Positions 7,912 to 17,750 of a DNA stretch of 52,704 bases are shown piece after piece; positions within the stretch are counted from its first letter, which is position 1, and each line of letters starts with the position of its first letter. The stretch spans positions 1-52,704 of the forward strand of contig JAKOQC010000379.1 in the NCBI GenBank assembly GCA_029778565.1. Direction: 5' to 3'. Source of the stretch: a bacterium (lineage in GTDB: Bacteria > Patescibacteriota > Saccharimonadia > CAILAD01 > BJGX01). Position numbers and translations under genes: made by a program. Below the pieces are notes generated by a model. The model did no database searches and was not told the DNA's origin. It saw only the letters and a program-made list of their open reading frames with translations.

Positions 7912-9264
7912 TTAATTACGTCGGTTCTCTTCGGAATATTTCGAGCGATATTCGATAATAATTGGCACCCCAGAGAGTTCATAATTTTCACGTAGTCGAT
8001 TCTGTAAGAATCGAGTGTAGCTCCAGTGCATTTGGTTGGGATGCGTACAGAATATAGTAAATTTTGGTGGTCGGGTACCAGTCTGCGTAGCGTAGTTTAC
8101 TTTTGGTCGACGCGTTTTAACCGCACTCGGTGGATTAATGGCATTGGCATCTTCAATAAATCGGTTCAATTTGGCGGTAGGCAGGGAAAAATCTAGACGA
8201 GCATACACATCTACAATAAGCTTCTTTAAATCTTCGAGGTTTTGTCCGGTTTTCGCACTGGTAAAGATAAGGGGTGCCCAGTAAATGTATTGCAGCTTAG
8301 ACCGCAATGCCTCGCTATATGCAGCCATAGTATGGCTATCTTTATCTTCTATGTTATCCCACTTGGTGACCACTACAATACAGGCTTTGTGTTCGTCTTT
8401 TAAAAGGCCGAGTATTCGTTGGTCTTGGGCCGTAAGTGGTTCGCTACCATCTACTAATGCGAGACAAATATCAGCAGACTCTACGGCTTTCTTTGTGCGC
8501 ACCGAAGAATAAAACTCAATTTCACTGCCCACTCCTTTGCGGCCAATCTTGCCAGGCCGGCGCAAACCTGCTGTATCAATTACTTCAATCTCTCGCCCAA
8601 AAAAATTAAGCGCAAATCGATTGGTGTCGCGTGTAGTATGAGCAGTCTCGCTTTCTATGGCTAGTTTTTCACCGGCCAAGGCATTTAACAGGCTAGACTT
8701 ACCTACATTAGGACGACCAAGCAAGGCAACGCGTATTGGGTCTTTAGTCTTCGTGGGTTTTGCTACTGGTACTACTTCTAAAACATCAGTAATTAGCTCA
8801 TCAACACCTCTCCCATCGAGGGCAGCGATGGCATAACTTTGTTTGAATCCAAGTTTTGTAAAATCTTTGCTTGGTTGAAGTAGTTTTGTTCTATCTACTT
8901 TATTAATAGCAAAAAATACTGGCAACTCACTCTTGTGTAATTGCTTGGCTAATTCTCTGTCGGTTTGAGTAAGTGAGGTTGTACCATCTACCAAAAAAAT
9001 AACAGCTTGGCTTTTTTTGAGCTCATGTAAAAGTAGCTGCATAGCCTCGGCAATAATTGGCTCATTTGGCCTGGTAAAGCCGGCACTGTCTACTACCCAA
9101 AAAGCGCGTTCGCCAAAGCGCGCTACAGCTTTATTTGTATCACGTGTGGTGTTGGGTTGTTCAGAAGTAATTGCTGCACTCGAATGCGTTAAACGATTAA
9201 AGAGTGTACTTTTACCACTATTGGGCAAGCCAACAAGAAGAATTTGAGGGATTTTAGTGCTCAT
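7912..9264 (-). CDS. der: Ribosome biogenesis GTPase Der (tandem GTPase)
   Basis: Two G domains: GLPNSGKSTLFN and GRPNVGKSSLLNAL; NKVD and TKWD motifs. Confidence 0.96.
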   Translation of the reverse strand: MSTKIPQILLVGLPNSGKSTLFNRLTHSSAAITSEQPNTTRDTNKAVARFGERAFWVVDSAGFTRPNEPIIAEAMQLLLHELKKSQAVIFLVDGTTSLTQTDRELAKQLHKSELPVFFAINKVDRTKLLQPSKDFTKLGFKQSYAIAALDGRGVDELITDVLEVVPVAKPTKTKDPIRVALLGRPNVGKSSLLNALAGEKLAIESETAHTTRDTNRFALNFFGREIEVIDTAGLRRPGKIGRKGVGSEIEFYSSVRTKKAVESADICLALVDGSEPLTAQDQRILGLLKDEHKACIVVVTKWDNIEDKDSHTMAAYSEALRSKLQYIYWAPLIFTSAKTGQNLEDLKKLIVDVYARLDFSLPTAKLNRFIEDANAINPPSAVKTRRPKVNYATQTGTRPPKFTIFCTHPNQMHWSYTRFLQNRLRENYELSGVPIIIEYRSKYSEENRRN

Positions 9265-9270
9265 AGTAAA

Positions 9271-10206
9271 TTATTGCCAGATATAACTATTGAACGCATA
9301 GTTTACCATATTTTGGCTCTCAAGGAAACGATTTGGGCTACGTAAAACCACAGTAACGATTTCGTTACCTGATTTATTGCGCCCGAGAAGCACCAAACAT
9401 TCACCCGCTAGGTCTGTTTGGCCAGTCTTTATACCATATACATTTGGCAGTGCTAAATCATGATTAGTGGTGGTGAGTGTGTATATTTTTCCGCTATTTG
9501 AGGTGATGGTAGTTTTTTCGGTGTTTACTATCTCGCGTACTTTAGGACTATGTAAAAGAATGGTACTGAGTAAAACAAGGTCTTCAGCACTCGAATAATG
9601 ACCCTCGGCATCGAGGCCAGTAGGATTTTTGTACTGACTATGTTTTAGACCCCAGTTGCTTGCCTGGTTGTTCATTTTCTCAGCAAATGCATCTATAGAG
9701 CCCGCATCCCAAATTGCCAGTGCATTCGCTGCATCGTTTGCCGAGTAGATTAGTGTGGCTTTTAGAAGATCGCGCAAGCTAAATTGTTCACCGGGAGTTA
9801 TTCCAATTTTTTGGTCTGCTGGACCAAGGGATGGTAGACTATCTGGAATAGTTACTATTTCGTCAAGATTCTGATGATTTTTTAATATCGTTAGTACCGT
9901 TGTTATTTTGGTAAGCGACGCCATTGGTAATTGGTTGGTAGTGTTTTGGGCATACAGCACTTTCCCGCTATTAACATCATAAATCTCGGCGGCCGCTGCA
10001 GTGGCAACGTAGTTGCTCGAACCGGGCTTTTTGACGGCAGCAAACTGGTTAGGGGTTGGTCGATAGGCTATTTTTTCTATTTTTGGTAGTGGCGCCTGAC
10101 CAAGTGAATGCATAATGCTAGTAAGTTTGCCGCCAACACCCTGTGTGCCTAGTAGTGATTGTAGTAATAGGCCAAGGGCTAGTATGAAGTTTGTAACAAT
10201 ATTCAT
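9271..10206 (-). CDS. D-alanyl-D-alanine carboxypeptidase (PBP5/6 family)
   Basis: SxxK (SLTK), SAN (YSANDAANAL), KTG (GIKTGQTD); N-terminal signal/anchor; start re-assigned to MNIVTNF. Confidence 0.92.
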   Translation of the reverse strand: MNIVTNFILALGLLLQSLLGTQGVGGKLTSIMHSLGQAPLPKIEKIAYRPTPNQFAAVKKPGSSNYVATAAAAEIYDVNSGKVLYAQNTTNQLPMASLTKITTVLTILKNHQNLDEIVTIPDSLPSLGPADQKIGITPGEQFSLRDLLKATLIYSANDAANALAIWDAGSIDAFAEKMNNQASNWGLKHSQYKNPTGLDAEGHYSSAEDLVLLSTILLHSPKVREIVNTEKTTITSNSGKIYTLTTTNHDLALPNVYGIKTGQTDLAGECLVLLGRNKSGNEIVTVVLRSPNRFLESQNMVNYAFNSYIWQ

Positions 10207-10207
10207 C

Positions 10208-10882
10208 TTACAATACCCCTTCGGGTTGAATGACAGTATGTTTACCACTTGGTAGTGTAGAAAGCCCATAGTTACCAACCCGTATACGCTGCAATTGAAT
10301 TACCGTATAACCGAGCGCCTCAAACATTCTACGTATTTGCCGATTTCTCCCCTCTGTAAGAATTACCCGAAAGGTAGTTGGGGTTATTCGAGTTATTGTT
10401 AAAAATGTACGCTTTTCTCCATCAATTACTACACCATGAATTAACTGCTTCTTATCGCTTGCCTGTAATGCTTTATCTAGACCAACAATATATTCCTTCT
10501 CTTTTTGGTTAGATGGATGAGTAAGTTGATGAACAAAATTTCCGTCCGAGCTTAAAATTACCAGTCCACTACTATCTTCATCGAGCCGACCAGCAATTTT
10601 TAGGTGGGCAAAAGATTTTGGCAATAAAGAAAATATCGTTTTACTATTGCCTTGGGCAACGTGCGAGCAGACGTAGCCAACAGGTTTATTTAGCGCGACA
10701 TAAATCGGCTTTCTTGTAACCCCAGACTTACCACGTAACTGTATGGTGTCACCTTCACTAACTACTGTACCCAAACCGGCTGCCTGACCATTCACCGTTA
10801 CTTCCCCCGCCCGAATAGCTTCGTCGGCCTTTCGGCGTGAAGTAACCAGACTAAGTTCGACCAAGCGCTTATTGAGCCGCAT
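10208..10882 (-). CDS. rluB: RsuA/RluB-family pseudouridine synthase
   Basis: S4 domain at N-terminus, GRLDEDSSGLVILSSDG, EGRNRQIRRMFEALGY; downstream of scpB. Start re-assigned to MRLNKRLVEL. Confidence 0.9.
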   Translation of the reverse strand: MRLNKRLVELSLVTSRRKADEAIRAGEVTVNGQAAGLGTVVSEGDTIQLRGKSGVTRKPIYVALNKPVGYVCSHVAQGNSKTIFSLLPKSFAHLKIAGRLDEDSSGLVILSSDGNFVHQLTHPSNQKEKEYIVGLDKALQASDKKQLIHGVVIDGEKRTFLTITRITPTTFRVILTEGRNRQIRRMFEALGYTVIQLQRIRVGNYGLSTLPSGKHTVIQPEGVL

Positions 10883-11384
10883 TTGGTGCCTTATTTTTAG
10901 GTAGAGGTGGTAATTCACGTAGTGAGGTAATACCAAGGTGAGCTAAGAACGCTTGAGTAGTAGAATAGTGTGGTATAGAAATACCATCTATTTTTTTTGC
11001 CTTTGGCTGTATTAAATTACGCTCTACCAATCCTTTAATTGTTTGCTCGCTACCTATTCCACGCATAGTTTCAATTTCTAGTTGAGTAATTGGCTGATGA
11101 TAGGCAACAATTGTTAATACCTCGAGCAAAGCAGCACTTAATTGTTCACTTCGCAATTCTTTTTGTAAATCTTTTGGTAATATGTCTGTTTGAGCGGCTA
11201 ATTGCACTATCGTTTCAGTTTGTAGTAATACAACACCACTTTTATTTAAGTATTCAGAAAGCTCTGTAAGGTTTTTTTCTAGCTCATCGGTAGAAACATT
11301 TAACAATTCTGCTAGTTTTAATTTTTCTAAACCACCAGTATTTATCATTAGTAGGCTATGAAGTTGTTGAGTGATTAAATTCAT
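10869..11384 (-). CDS. scpB: Segregation and condensation protein B
   Basis: ALLEVLTIVAYHQPITQLEIETMRGIGSEQTIKGLVERNLI; adjacent to scpA. Confidence 0.92.
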   Translation of the reverse strand: MNLITQQLHSLLMINTGGLEKLKLAELLNVSTDELEKNLTELSEYLNKSGVVLLQTETIVQLAAQTDILPKDLQKELRSEQLSAALLEVLTIVAYHQPITQLEIETMRGIGSEQTIKGLVERNLIQPKAKKIDGISIPHYSTTQAFLAHLGITSLRELPPLPKNKAPNAAQ

Positions 11385-12058
11385 ACAAGCTCCACCATAA
11401 TTCCTTTCGTATCATTTACGATTTTTGCTTTATTATCTTTTACCATCTCGAGAGCCAACAAAAAGCATACTACGGTTTCATAATGCGAGTCGCAATAGGT
11501 ATGTAATTGTTGAATTTCGAGTTGTTGATTAGCTTGCCACATAGAATGAAGTTTTTTACGTAAATAAATAGGGTTTTGTCGTTTGAGTTTGAATGATTTA
11601 GTGGTTGGTTTTAACTGATGTTGCTTGGTAGGATAAAACTGTGTAAAGTTTACTAAATCTAAATTTGTAAAATGAGAAACTTTTGTATTTGTACTACTTT
11701 TTTTAGCGAATTGCAGGCTGGGTTTGGCCGAGTCTGTAATTTGCTTAATGGCTTGGCGGATTGCGGAGAGTTCTTGTAGCTGTTCGGTAAGGTCTTCCAG
11801 CGGCTCTTGATTATCTTGGTTATGGTTAGGTAATAGCGCACGGCTCTTAAGGAGAATAAGTCTGCTCGCAATATCTAAAAACCAATTGGCAGTTGCCGGA
11901 TCTAGCTCTATATTTTGAATACTTGTTAGGTAATCATTCGTAACTTTAGCAAGCGAAATATCGCAGATATCAAGTTTATTACGTTCGATTAATTGCAATA
12001 ACAGGTCGAGTGGACCAGCAAAATTTTCGAGCTGAACAGTATATGTCGAACCCTCCAC
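11381..12058 (-). CDS. scpA: Segregation and condensation protein A
   Basis: YTVQLENFAGPLDLLLQLIERNKLDICDISLAKVTNDYL; GTG start with AAGGAG SD. Confidence 0.92.
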   Translation of the reverse strand: MEGSTYTVQLENFAGPLDLLLQLIERNKLDICDISLAKVTNDYLTSIQNIELDPATANWFLDIASRLILLKSRALLPNHNQDNQEPLEDLTEQLQELSAIRQAIKQITDSAKPSLQFAKKSSTNTKVSHFTNLDLVNFTQFYPTKQHQLKPTTKSFKLKRQNPIYLRKKLHSMWQANQQLEIQQLHTYCDSHYETVVCFLLALEMVKDNKAKIVNDTKGIMVELV

Positions 12059-12069
12059 TGTAATGCTCC

Positions 12070-13386
12070 TTACGGTGCCAAGCGCTGCATATCGCGCGGG
12101 AATAAGGTGGCTTCTTTAACGTTTTCAAGACCAATAATCTTTTGGGTTAAACGCTCTAGGCCGAGTCCAAACCCCCCATGCGCAGGCATTCCATATTGAA
12201 ATGCCTGCAAGTAATGTTTGAATCCAGGATGCTTAGGGTCGCCACCAATAGCTTCTAGTTGTGAGAGTAGCGTTTGATAATTATTTTCACGCATAGACAA
12301 TGTAGTTATTTCTACACCTCTAAAAATGAGGTCGGCACGGTCTGCTACTTTAGGGTTTTTTGCGTTTTTACGATGGTAAAACTTCATTGCAGATGCAGGA
12401 AATTCGGTAATATATATTGCTTCACTGCCCCATTTTTTTAATGCATATTCGCTTGCAAACCGTTCTTCTGCGGGTGTTGGATCTTTTTCGTTGCGTGTAT
12501 CTTCGTTGGTGGCTTTAAAGTATAGCTCGTGTAACTCAGCTAGGGTAATTTCTGGAATTTTTTTAGTAAGTTTTACCGGTTTGGCCTGTAATTTTTCGAG
12601 CTCACTCTTATGTTTGCTCCAGAGTTTCTCGCATACATAATTAATCATACCGCTAAGAAATTCACACACTTCTTCGAGCTGGGTAATAAATCCCATCTCG
12701 CCATCTACGCTAATGTATTCACTCATATGACGTGTGGTAGTACTTGGTTCGGCTCGGTATACTGGCCCTATCTCGTATACTCTCTCATATACTCCGACCA
12801 TCATTTGTTTATAAAACTGAGGGCTTTGTGCTAAGGTTGCTGTTTTACCAAAATAATCCATCTTGAACACCTCTGCTCCCCCTTCGGTAGGTTCGGCCAA
12901 TAATTTTGGGGTATGAATATTTACAAAGTTATGACTCTCAAAATATTCTCGTATATAGCGCTCGACAGCTGCCTCAATTTTGAAAATCAGCTGCTCGTTG
13001 GTGTTACGCAGCCCAATAGTACGGTTTTCAAACAACGTAGCATGATGTTCTGGCTTGTGACTAATAGGCTTATCTATCTCAATAGGCATAACATCTTTTA
13101 CCGCGGTCAAAATTTCGAGCTGAGGCTTGTGAATTTCTACACCCCCTGGAGCACGATCATCAGTGAATACTTCGCCCGTAACTGTTAAGACGGTTCCCAG
13201 TTGCAAACCATCAAGTTTTTTTAGTTCACTCTCATCTTCTAACAATATTTGTACTAAGCCAGTTCTATCACGAACAACAAGAAAATTAAGCCCACCCAAA
13301 AGGCGACGTTTGTATAACCATCCTGAAATGCTGGCAGTTTTTCCAGCTAATTTTGGCAAATCTGCAACTAATACTCTGTTTTTCAT
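12070..13386 (-). CDS. aspS: Aspartyl-tRNA synthetase, archaeal-type short form (possibly non-discriminating)
   Basis: OB-fold N-terminus, class II motifs, GGFGLGLERLTQKIIGLENVKEATLFPRD; 438 aa, without the large bacterial GAD insertion. Confidence 0.9.
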   Translation of the reverse strand: MKNRVLVADLPKLAGKTASISGWLYKRRLLGGLNFLVVRDRTGLVQILLEDESELKKLDGLQLGTVLTVTGEVFTDDRAPGGVEIHKPQLEILTAVKDVMPIEIDKPISHKPEHHATLFENRTIGLRNTNEQLIFKIEAAVERYIREYFESHNFVNIHTPKLLAEPTEGGAEVFKMDYFGKTATLAQSPQFYKQMMVGVYERVYEIGPVYRAEPSTTTRHMSEYISVDGEMGFITQLEEVCEFLSGMINYVCEKLWSKHKSELEKLQAKPVKLTKKIPEITLAELHELYFKATNEDTRNEKDPTPAEERFASEYALKKWGSEAIYITEFPASAMKFYHRKNAKNPKVADRADLIFRGVEITTLSMRENNYQTLLSQLEAIGGDPKHPGFKHYLQAFQYGMPAHGGFGLGLERLTQKIIGLENVKEATLFPRDMQRLAP

Positions 13387-13429
13387 ATCATCCTATTATA
13401 GCTGACAGATACGATTTGCTCAAATACCT

Positions 13430-13996
13430 TTACTGCGTGGGTGGTGTTGGGGGTGCTGGAGATGGTGTATTGTCGTCTGGCGTTGAAGGATTCGGTGCTT
13501 CGCTTGGCTTGCCTTCTATTTGTGGGGCTGGTGCAGGTGTCGAAGTAGTATCTGGTGCTGGTGCCTCTGCGCGTTGCCCACCACTCCCAAGTACCTGCTC
13601 ATTATTACCTGTAGTAGGCGCAGCCGAAGAAAGCACTTGCTTAATAGCATCTACCATTTCCTCGAGCGTTACTTGTGACTTTACTAGGTATTTATCTACG
13701 CCGAGCTTTTCACCACGTTCTTTGTCTTCTGGAGCCGAAAGTGCTGTCATCATTATTACGCGTGTATGGGCAATTTCTGGAGTAGTACGTACTATATCGA
13801 GTACATCAAACCCAGAAATCTTGGGCATCATAACGTCGAGCAAAATAAGATCGGGACGCTCTTTTACGGCAGTGGCCAGGGCCTCTTCTCCATTGGCGGC
13901 AACGGCTATCTGATAACCTTCTGCTTCTAAGCGAGCCGAATAAACATCGCGCAAGCTAACATCGTCTTCTACAATTAATATTTTTGACATTCGCAT
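13430..13996 (-). CDS. Response regulator receiver protein with Pro/Ala-rich C-terminal tail
   Basis: KILIVEDDVSLRDVYSARLEAEG, DLILLDVMMPKISG, MTALS, K at VDKYLVKSQ; disordered tail. Confidence 0.93.
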   Translation of the reverse strand: MRMSKILIVEDDVSLRDVYSARLEAEGYQIAVAANGEEALATAVKERPDLILLDVMMPKISGFDVLDIVRTTPEIAHTRVIMMTALSAPEDKERGEKLGVDKYLVKSQVTLEEMVDAIKQVLSSAAPTTGNNEQVLGSGGQRAEAPAPDTTSTPAPAPQIEGKPSEAPNPSTPDDNTPSPAPPTPPTQ

Positions 13997-14036
13997 ATTC
14001 TCCTTATCTACTTTGGTTTTATTGTACCACTTATGT

Positions 14037-15737
14037 TTAGCTCTTGACTAGCGGTAAGGTAAAGGTAAATGTTGATCCCTTGCCCGGTGCAGAATCTACC
14101 CAGATTCTCCCACCATATAGCTCTACCAACGTGCGAGCAATATACAGCCCGAGTCCTGTGCCACCTACCTCGCGGGTCATAGAGTTATTTACTCGGTAAA
14201 ACTTCTCAAACATATGCTTTTGCTCTTCGGCCGGAATACCAATACCCGTATCCCTAACACTTACCTTTACGTTGTTTCTATCCCCAGTAAGTGTAAGGTC
14301 TACACTACCATTTTGAGTGTATTTGATAGAATTACTTACTAGATTGGTAATAATTTCACGTACTCTATCTGGGTCAGCATTTACTTTAAACTGTGGTGCT
14401 ACCACTAACTCAGTACCATTGCCGGCTCCCTCACTCCCAATGTGACTATAGAAACTCAAGCCTTTTTTCTTGGCAGATATTTCCATTTCTGAAGCAACCT
14501 GGCTTACTAAGTCGGTCATATTAAACACCTGTCGCTGGTCATTTAAGCGCTGGTCTTCTATTTTGGTAACAGATAATAAATCTTGAAAAAGCTTACCTAA
14601 ATGCAGTGCAGAATTTCGGGCTTTTTCTAAAAAGTTACGAGCTCTATCGTCAACAGTGGCTAAATTGGGGTTTGTTGCCATAGAAAGATAACCCTCTATT
14701 GCTGCTACTGGAGTACGCATCTCATGACTGGCGGTCGAAACAAACTCATTTCGCTGGCGCTGCAGGGCTTTTTGTTCTGAAATATCATGAAACACGGCTA
14801 TAGCACCATTAATCTCGTTTTGCATATCAAATGTTGGAGCTACAGAAATAGAAAAGCTAATTTTGGCGTTGTTGTGAGTTAGAATATGAAATTCATCGGT
14901 AGTGAGTTGCTCACCGGTACTAAAGACCTTTAAAAAAGGATTATTGGCTTTAGTAGTCTGGTTATCGTTTGAGTCGAGTAATTTTATTACACTACTAAAT
15001 AACGTATTTTGGGCGTCCTTTGTACTCCAGTTAGTTAAGTCTTCTGCAGCCGAGTTAAACAAGATTATCTCGAGTTTTTTATTTACCCCAATCACCGGGT
15101 CTGCAATTGCCGCTAGCATGAAGCGCTCACTTAATTGTGTGCTATCGAGCTGATTGGTAATGGTGGTAGCAAGATGAGAAGTTTCTACATAATGATCAAT
15201 CGCCCTGGCTACTAGAAGGCCAAAAATGATGCCGATGAGTGAGTAAAATATTTCTGGTAAGAATAAATTAAGTTTGTTTGTATTTATCACATTCAAAATG
15301 ATAGCGACAACTACAAATAGCGCTAGACCGCTACTACTCATTAGACAGGCTCGTGCGCCGAGTATACAACTCGCCATAACCAAAATTACTAGTACCGGAA
15401 AATATACCGATGCTAGTCCACCACTATAGACTACGCCAATTACCAGACATATCGCCACAAAAGCCAGTGAAATATATGTACTACCAAATGGCCAGCGTCC
15501 TTCAATTTTAGGCCAGACAAAGAAGTTATAAATTACCCCAAGTAATGCAATAGGAATTACTGTATATGCAATTGGTATTCTATTGGAAATATCAATATTC
15601 AAAACAGCCACTATTGCAAAAAATACAATCGACGCGGCTAAACTAAGAGTTGTAGCCGATAGAACGAAAGTTTGTAAGCTTCTGTCGTAGCTTTGTTTGG
15701 TGGGTTTGTTTACCGAGTTTGCAGGGGAATTTTCCAC
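14037..15737 (-). CDS. Membrane sensor histidine kinase (TM segments, PAS, HisKA, HATPase)
   Basis: FVSTASHEMRTPVAAIEGYLSMA H-box, GTGLGLYIARTLVELYGGRIWVDSAPGKGSTFTF; GTG start 6 nt after TATAAT. Confidence 0.93.
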   Translation of the reverse strand: MENSPANSVNKPTKQSYDRSLQTFVLSATTLSLAASIVFFAIVAVLNIDISNRIPIAYTVIPIALLGVIYNFFVWPKIEGRWPFGSTYISLAFVAICLVIGVVYSGGLASVYFPVLVILVMASCILGARACLMSSSGLALFVVVAIILNVINTNKLNLFLPEIFYSLIGIIFGLLVARAIDHYVETSHLATTITNQLDSTQLSERFMLAAIADPVIGVNKKLEIILFNSAAEDLTNWSTKDAQNTLFSSVIKLLDSNDNQTTKANNPFLKVFSTGEQLTTDEFHILTHNNAKISFSISVAPTFDMQNEINGAIAVFHDISEQKALQRQRNEFVSTASHEMRTPVAAIEGYLSMATNPNLATVDDRARNFLEKARNSALHLGKLFQDLLSVTKIEDQRLNDQRQVFNMTDLVSQVASEMEISAKKKGLSFYSHIGSEGAGNGTELVVAPQFKVNADPDRVREIITNLVSNSIKYTQNGSVDLTLTGDRNNVKVSVRDTGIGIPAEEQKHMFEKFYRVNNSMTREVGGTGLGLYIARTLVELYGGRIWVDSAPGKGSTFTFTLPLVKS

Positions 15738-15767
15738 GACTTAATTATAGCATAAGTGTATTCAGCC

Positions 15768-16952
15768 TTACCCTATTGAAAGTCGAGCTCCAAGACAATA
15801 AGTATGGAGTGTAGTTGTTAAGCGTAAATTACCTTTACTATCAATAAAGGTAAAAAGTTCTTGATTAAAGTTGTCATTACTTCTAGGTTGTAGGTTAAAT
15901 GCTCTTACAAGTGTTTCATTAAATAAGGCTACTTTATCTGTGACCGCATTGCGAGAATCAGGAAGTTGACCTAAAGACCGTAAAGTAAATACTAATGCTA
16001 CCCCTTCTAAAATACTTGGAACACCTATATCCAAATTTGGTCTCATTCCTCTAATTTGTGTGAGAATCTTTAGCATTTTTTGTGTATTCCCACTTTCTGC
16101 CTCCGGGCCACCTTTATATTCGGCAAACTCTAAATTTGGCTTAGATGGTAATAATCTAAGTCGTAAGGGTTGCTCTGGATTAGTTACAAGGCCACTCAAT
16201 TCTGAGGGACTAAATTGACTACATAATTGTTCTACCTTTTTTTTGATTTTATATTCTATTTCTGTTAAGTGTTGCTCTCTAAAACTATCTGCTAATGAAA
16301 TGATTTGTTCATAATCAAATTCAGCATTTGGTACTGGAACGATGTTATGTCGATTATTATTTCTTATGAGTTCAATTGTAAGGTAATCGAACACACCTCG
16401 TTCCTCCCAGTCTTTCATTTTTTCTTTGAGAATGTATATATAGGCCTCTGGTTTATAGTCTTCTCTACCCAGACCCTCCATAATTTGACTCAGTGTTTTT
16501 GAGGTCTGGATAACGTTCTTTTCAGATCGCAGTCGCTCAATAATAAGGCTCTTTACTTGCTCGAAGTCGCGAAGGTGTTTTATTTCATCATCACTCATTC
16601 CTTCATGAAAGCCACGTCTTTTCTTTATGCCTTCAGTAAGGGTACTTAAAGCTTCATTTGCTAGATCTTTGTCGACACTATAGACCAAGCTTGCCTCATC
16701 TTGAGATAGCTCAATTTCAGGATTGTCAATTACACGTGCATATAACTTATCTAAAATATCAAGCTGTTCAGCTTGGCTAAGTTCGGTAAGAGTACGTGGC
16801 TTTGGTTCTTCTGTTTCTCTTTGACTATCACCAAGTTCCATGTAAACATTCGGTCTCGAAGGCCTTTGTGTGCCGGTAAAAAAAGGATCATCAAATTCAC
16901 TCGGATCTACTTGAGGGTGTCTTTTGGGCTTTGGTACGCCAAAATAACTCAT
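15768..16952 (-). CDS. Hypothetical protein, helical
   Basis: 394-aa ORF; ATG 8 nt after TATACT on the minus strand. No family recognised. Confidence 0.75.
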   Translation of the reverse strand: MSYFGVPKPKRHPQVDPSEFDDPFFTGTQRPSRPNVYMELGDSQRETEEPKPRTLTELSQAEQLDILDKLYARVIDNPEIELSQDEASLVYSVDKDLANEALSTLTEGIKKRRGFHEGMSDDEIKHLRDFEQVKSLIIERLRSEKNVIQTSKTLSQIMEGLGREDYKPEAYIYILKEKMKDWEERGVFDYLTIELIRNNNRHNIVPVPNAEFDYEQIISLADSFREQHLTEIEYKIKKKVEQLCSQFSPSELSGLVTNPEQPLRLRLLPSKPNLEFAEYKGGPEAESGNTQKMLKILTQIRGMRPNLDIGVPSILEGVALVFTLRSLGQLPDSRNAVTDKVALFNETLVRAFNLQPRSNDNFNQELFTFIDSKGNLRLTTTLHTYCLGARLSIG

Positions 16953-17003
16953 AATGCTTAAGTATAGTTGAAAAGTATTAATTTGTCATTTGTCATATCT
17001 AAA

Positions 17004-17732
17004 CTAGTACTTCTCTTTATAGCCAGGAAACCAATCTTGATGAATATGTTTTTCAGTAACATTTATCTTTAGTAAGGTTTCTTTCATGGCATCTACCATG
17101 GGTTCGGGACCCGAAATATATATTTGTCGTTTTAGATGGTCTGGTACAGCCCTTTGAATGAGCGGTGCGGTAATATAGCCAGTATAGCCTTCCCATTTGG
17201 GAGGTTTAGACTCAGAAAGTACTTGCACAAGTTTAAACCGTGGCATTACGGCCTGGCACTGTTTAATTAACTCAACTGCTGGTTCTTCATTAATCGATCG
17301 CAAACCATGAAGTAAGACAATATCACGGTTATATTCTTCGGTATCTAGTAAATATTGCAACTGCGAGATAAACGGCGTAATACCAATTCCGCCAGCTATC
17401 CATAAAATTTTGGCGGATTTTGCCGGCAAAACAAAATCTCCCATCGGGCCTTTGGCGTCTATTTTGTCACCAGACTTCAGTGCAAATAAATCATCTTTAA
17501 ACTCAGAGTGTTGTTCTACCAGACGGGTTGTAATAATAATATCGGCCTGGGTTGGTGAGGCACTAATAGTAAACCATCGTTGGTTTCCTCTCTCATCTGG
17601 ATTTGGATCGTCAATATTAACTTCTAAATATTGACCGGCAGTATAGGTAAAACCCCGTGGCTTTTTAAAGTGGAGCTGCCAGATGTCGGAGGTAACGTGA
17701 TTGCGACTAATAAATTCAAGTTTGGTGTTCAT
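17004..17732 (-). CDS. FAD/NAD(P)-binding ferredoxin reductase-like oxidoreductase
   Basis: RWFTISASP flavin-binding motif, GPMGDF, ILWIAGGIGITPFISQLQYL, YISGPEPMVDAM. Confidence 0.9.
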   Translation of the reverse strand: MNTKLEFISRNHVTSDIWQLHFKKPRGFTYTAGQYLEVNIDDPNPDERGNQRWFTISASPTQADIIITTRLVEQHSEFKDDLFALKSGDKIDAKGPMGDFVLPAKSAKILWIAGGIGITPFISQLQYLLDTEEYNRDIVLLHGLRSINEEPAVELIKQCQAVMPRFKLVQVLSESKPPKWEGYTGYITAPLIQRAVPDHLKRQIYISGPEPMVDAMKETLLKINVTEKHIHQDWFPGYKEKY

Positions 17733-17736
17733 CTGA

Positions 17737-17746
17737 TATAATTATA
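17737..17746. promoter_or_regulatory. Palindromic shared -10 element TATAATTATA of two divergent genes
   Basis: TATAAT on plus at 17737-17742 and on minus at 17746-17741; start codons are 8 nt away on each side; the whole intergenic region is 18 nt. Confidence 0.65.
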
Positions 17747-17750
17747 CCCT

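Noticed and set aside
10207-10278. Extended N-terminus of the carboxypeptidase overlapping the rluB-like gene
   Set aside because: MNIVTNFILALGLLLQSLLG at 10206 gives a normal signal peptide right after the upstream stop.
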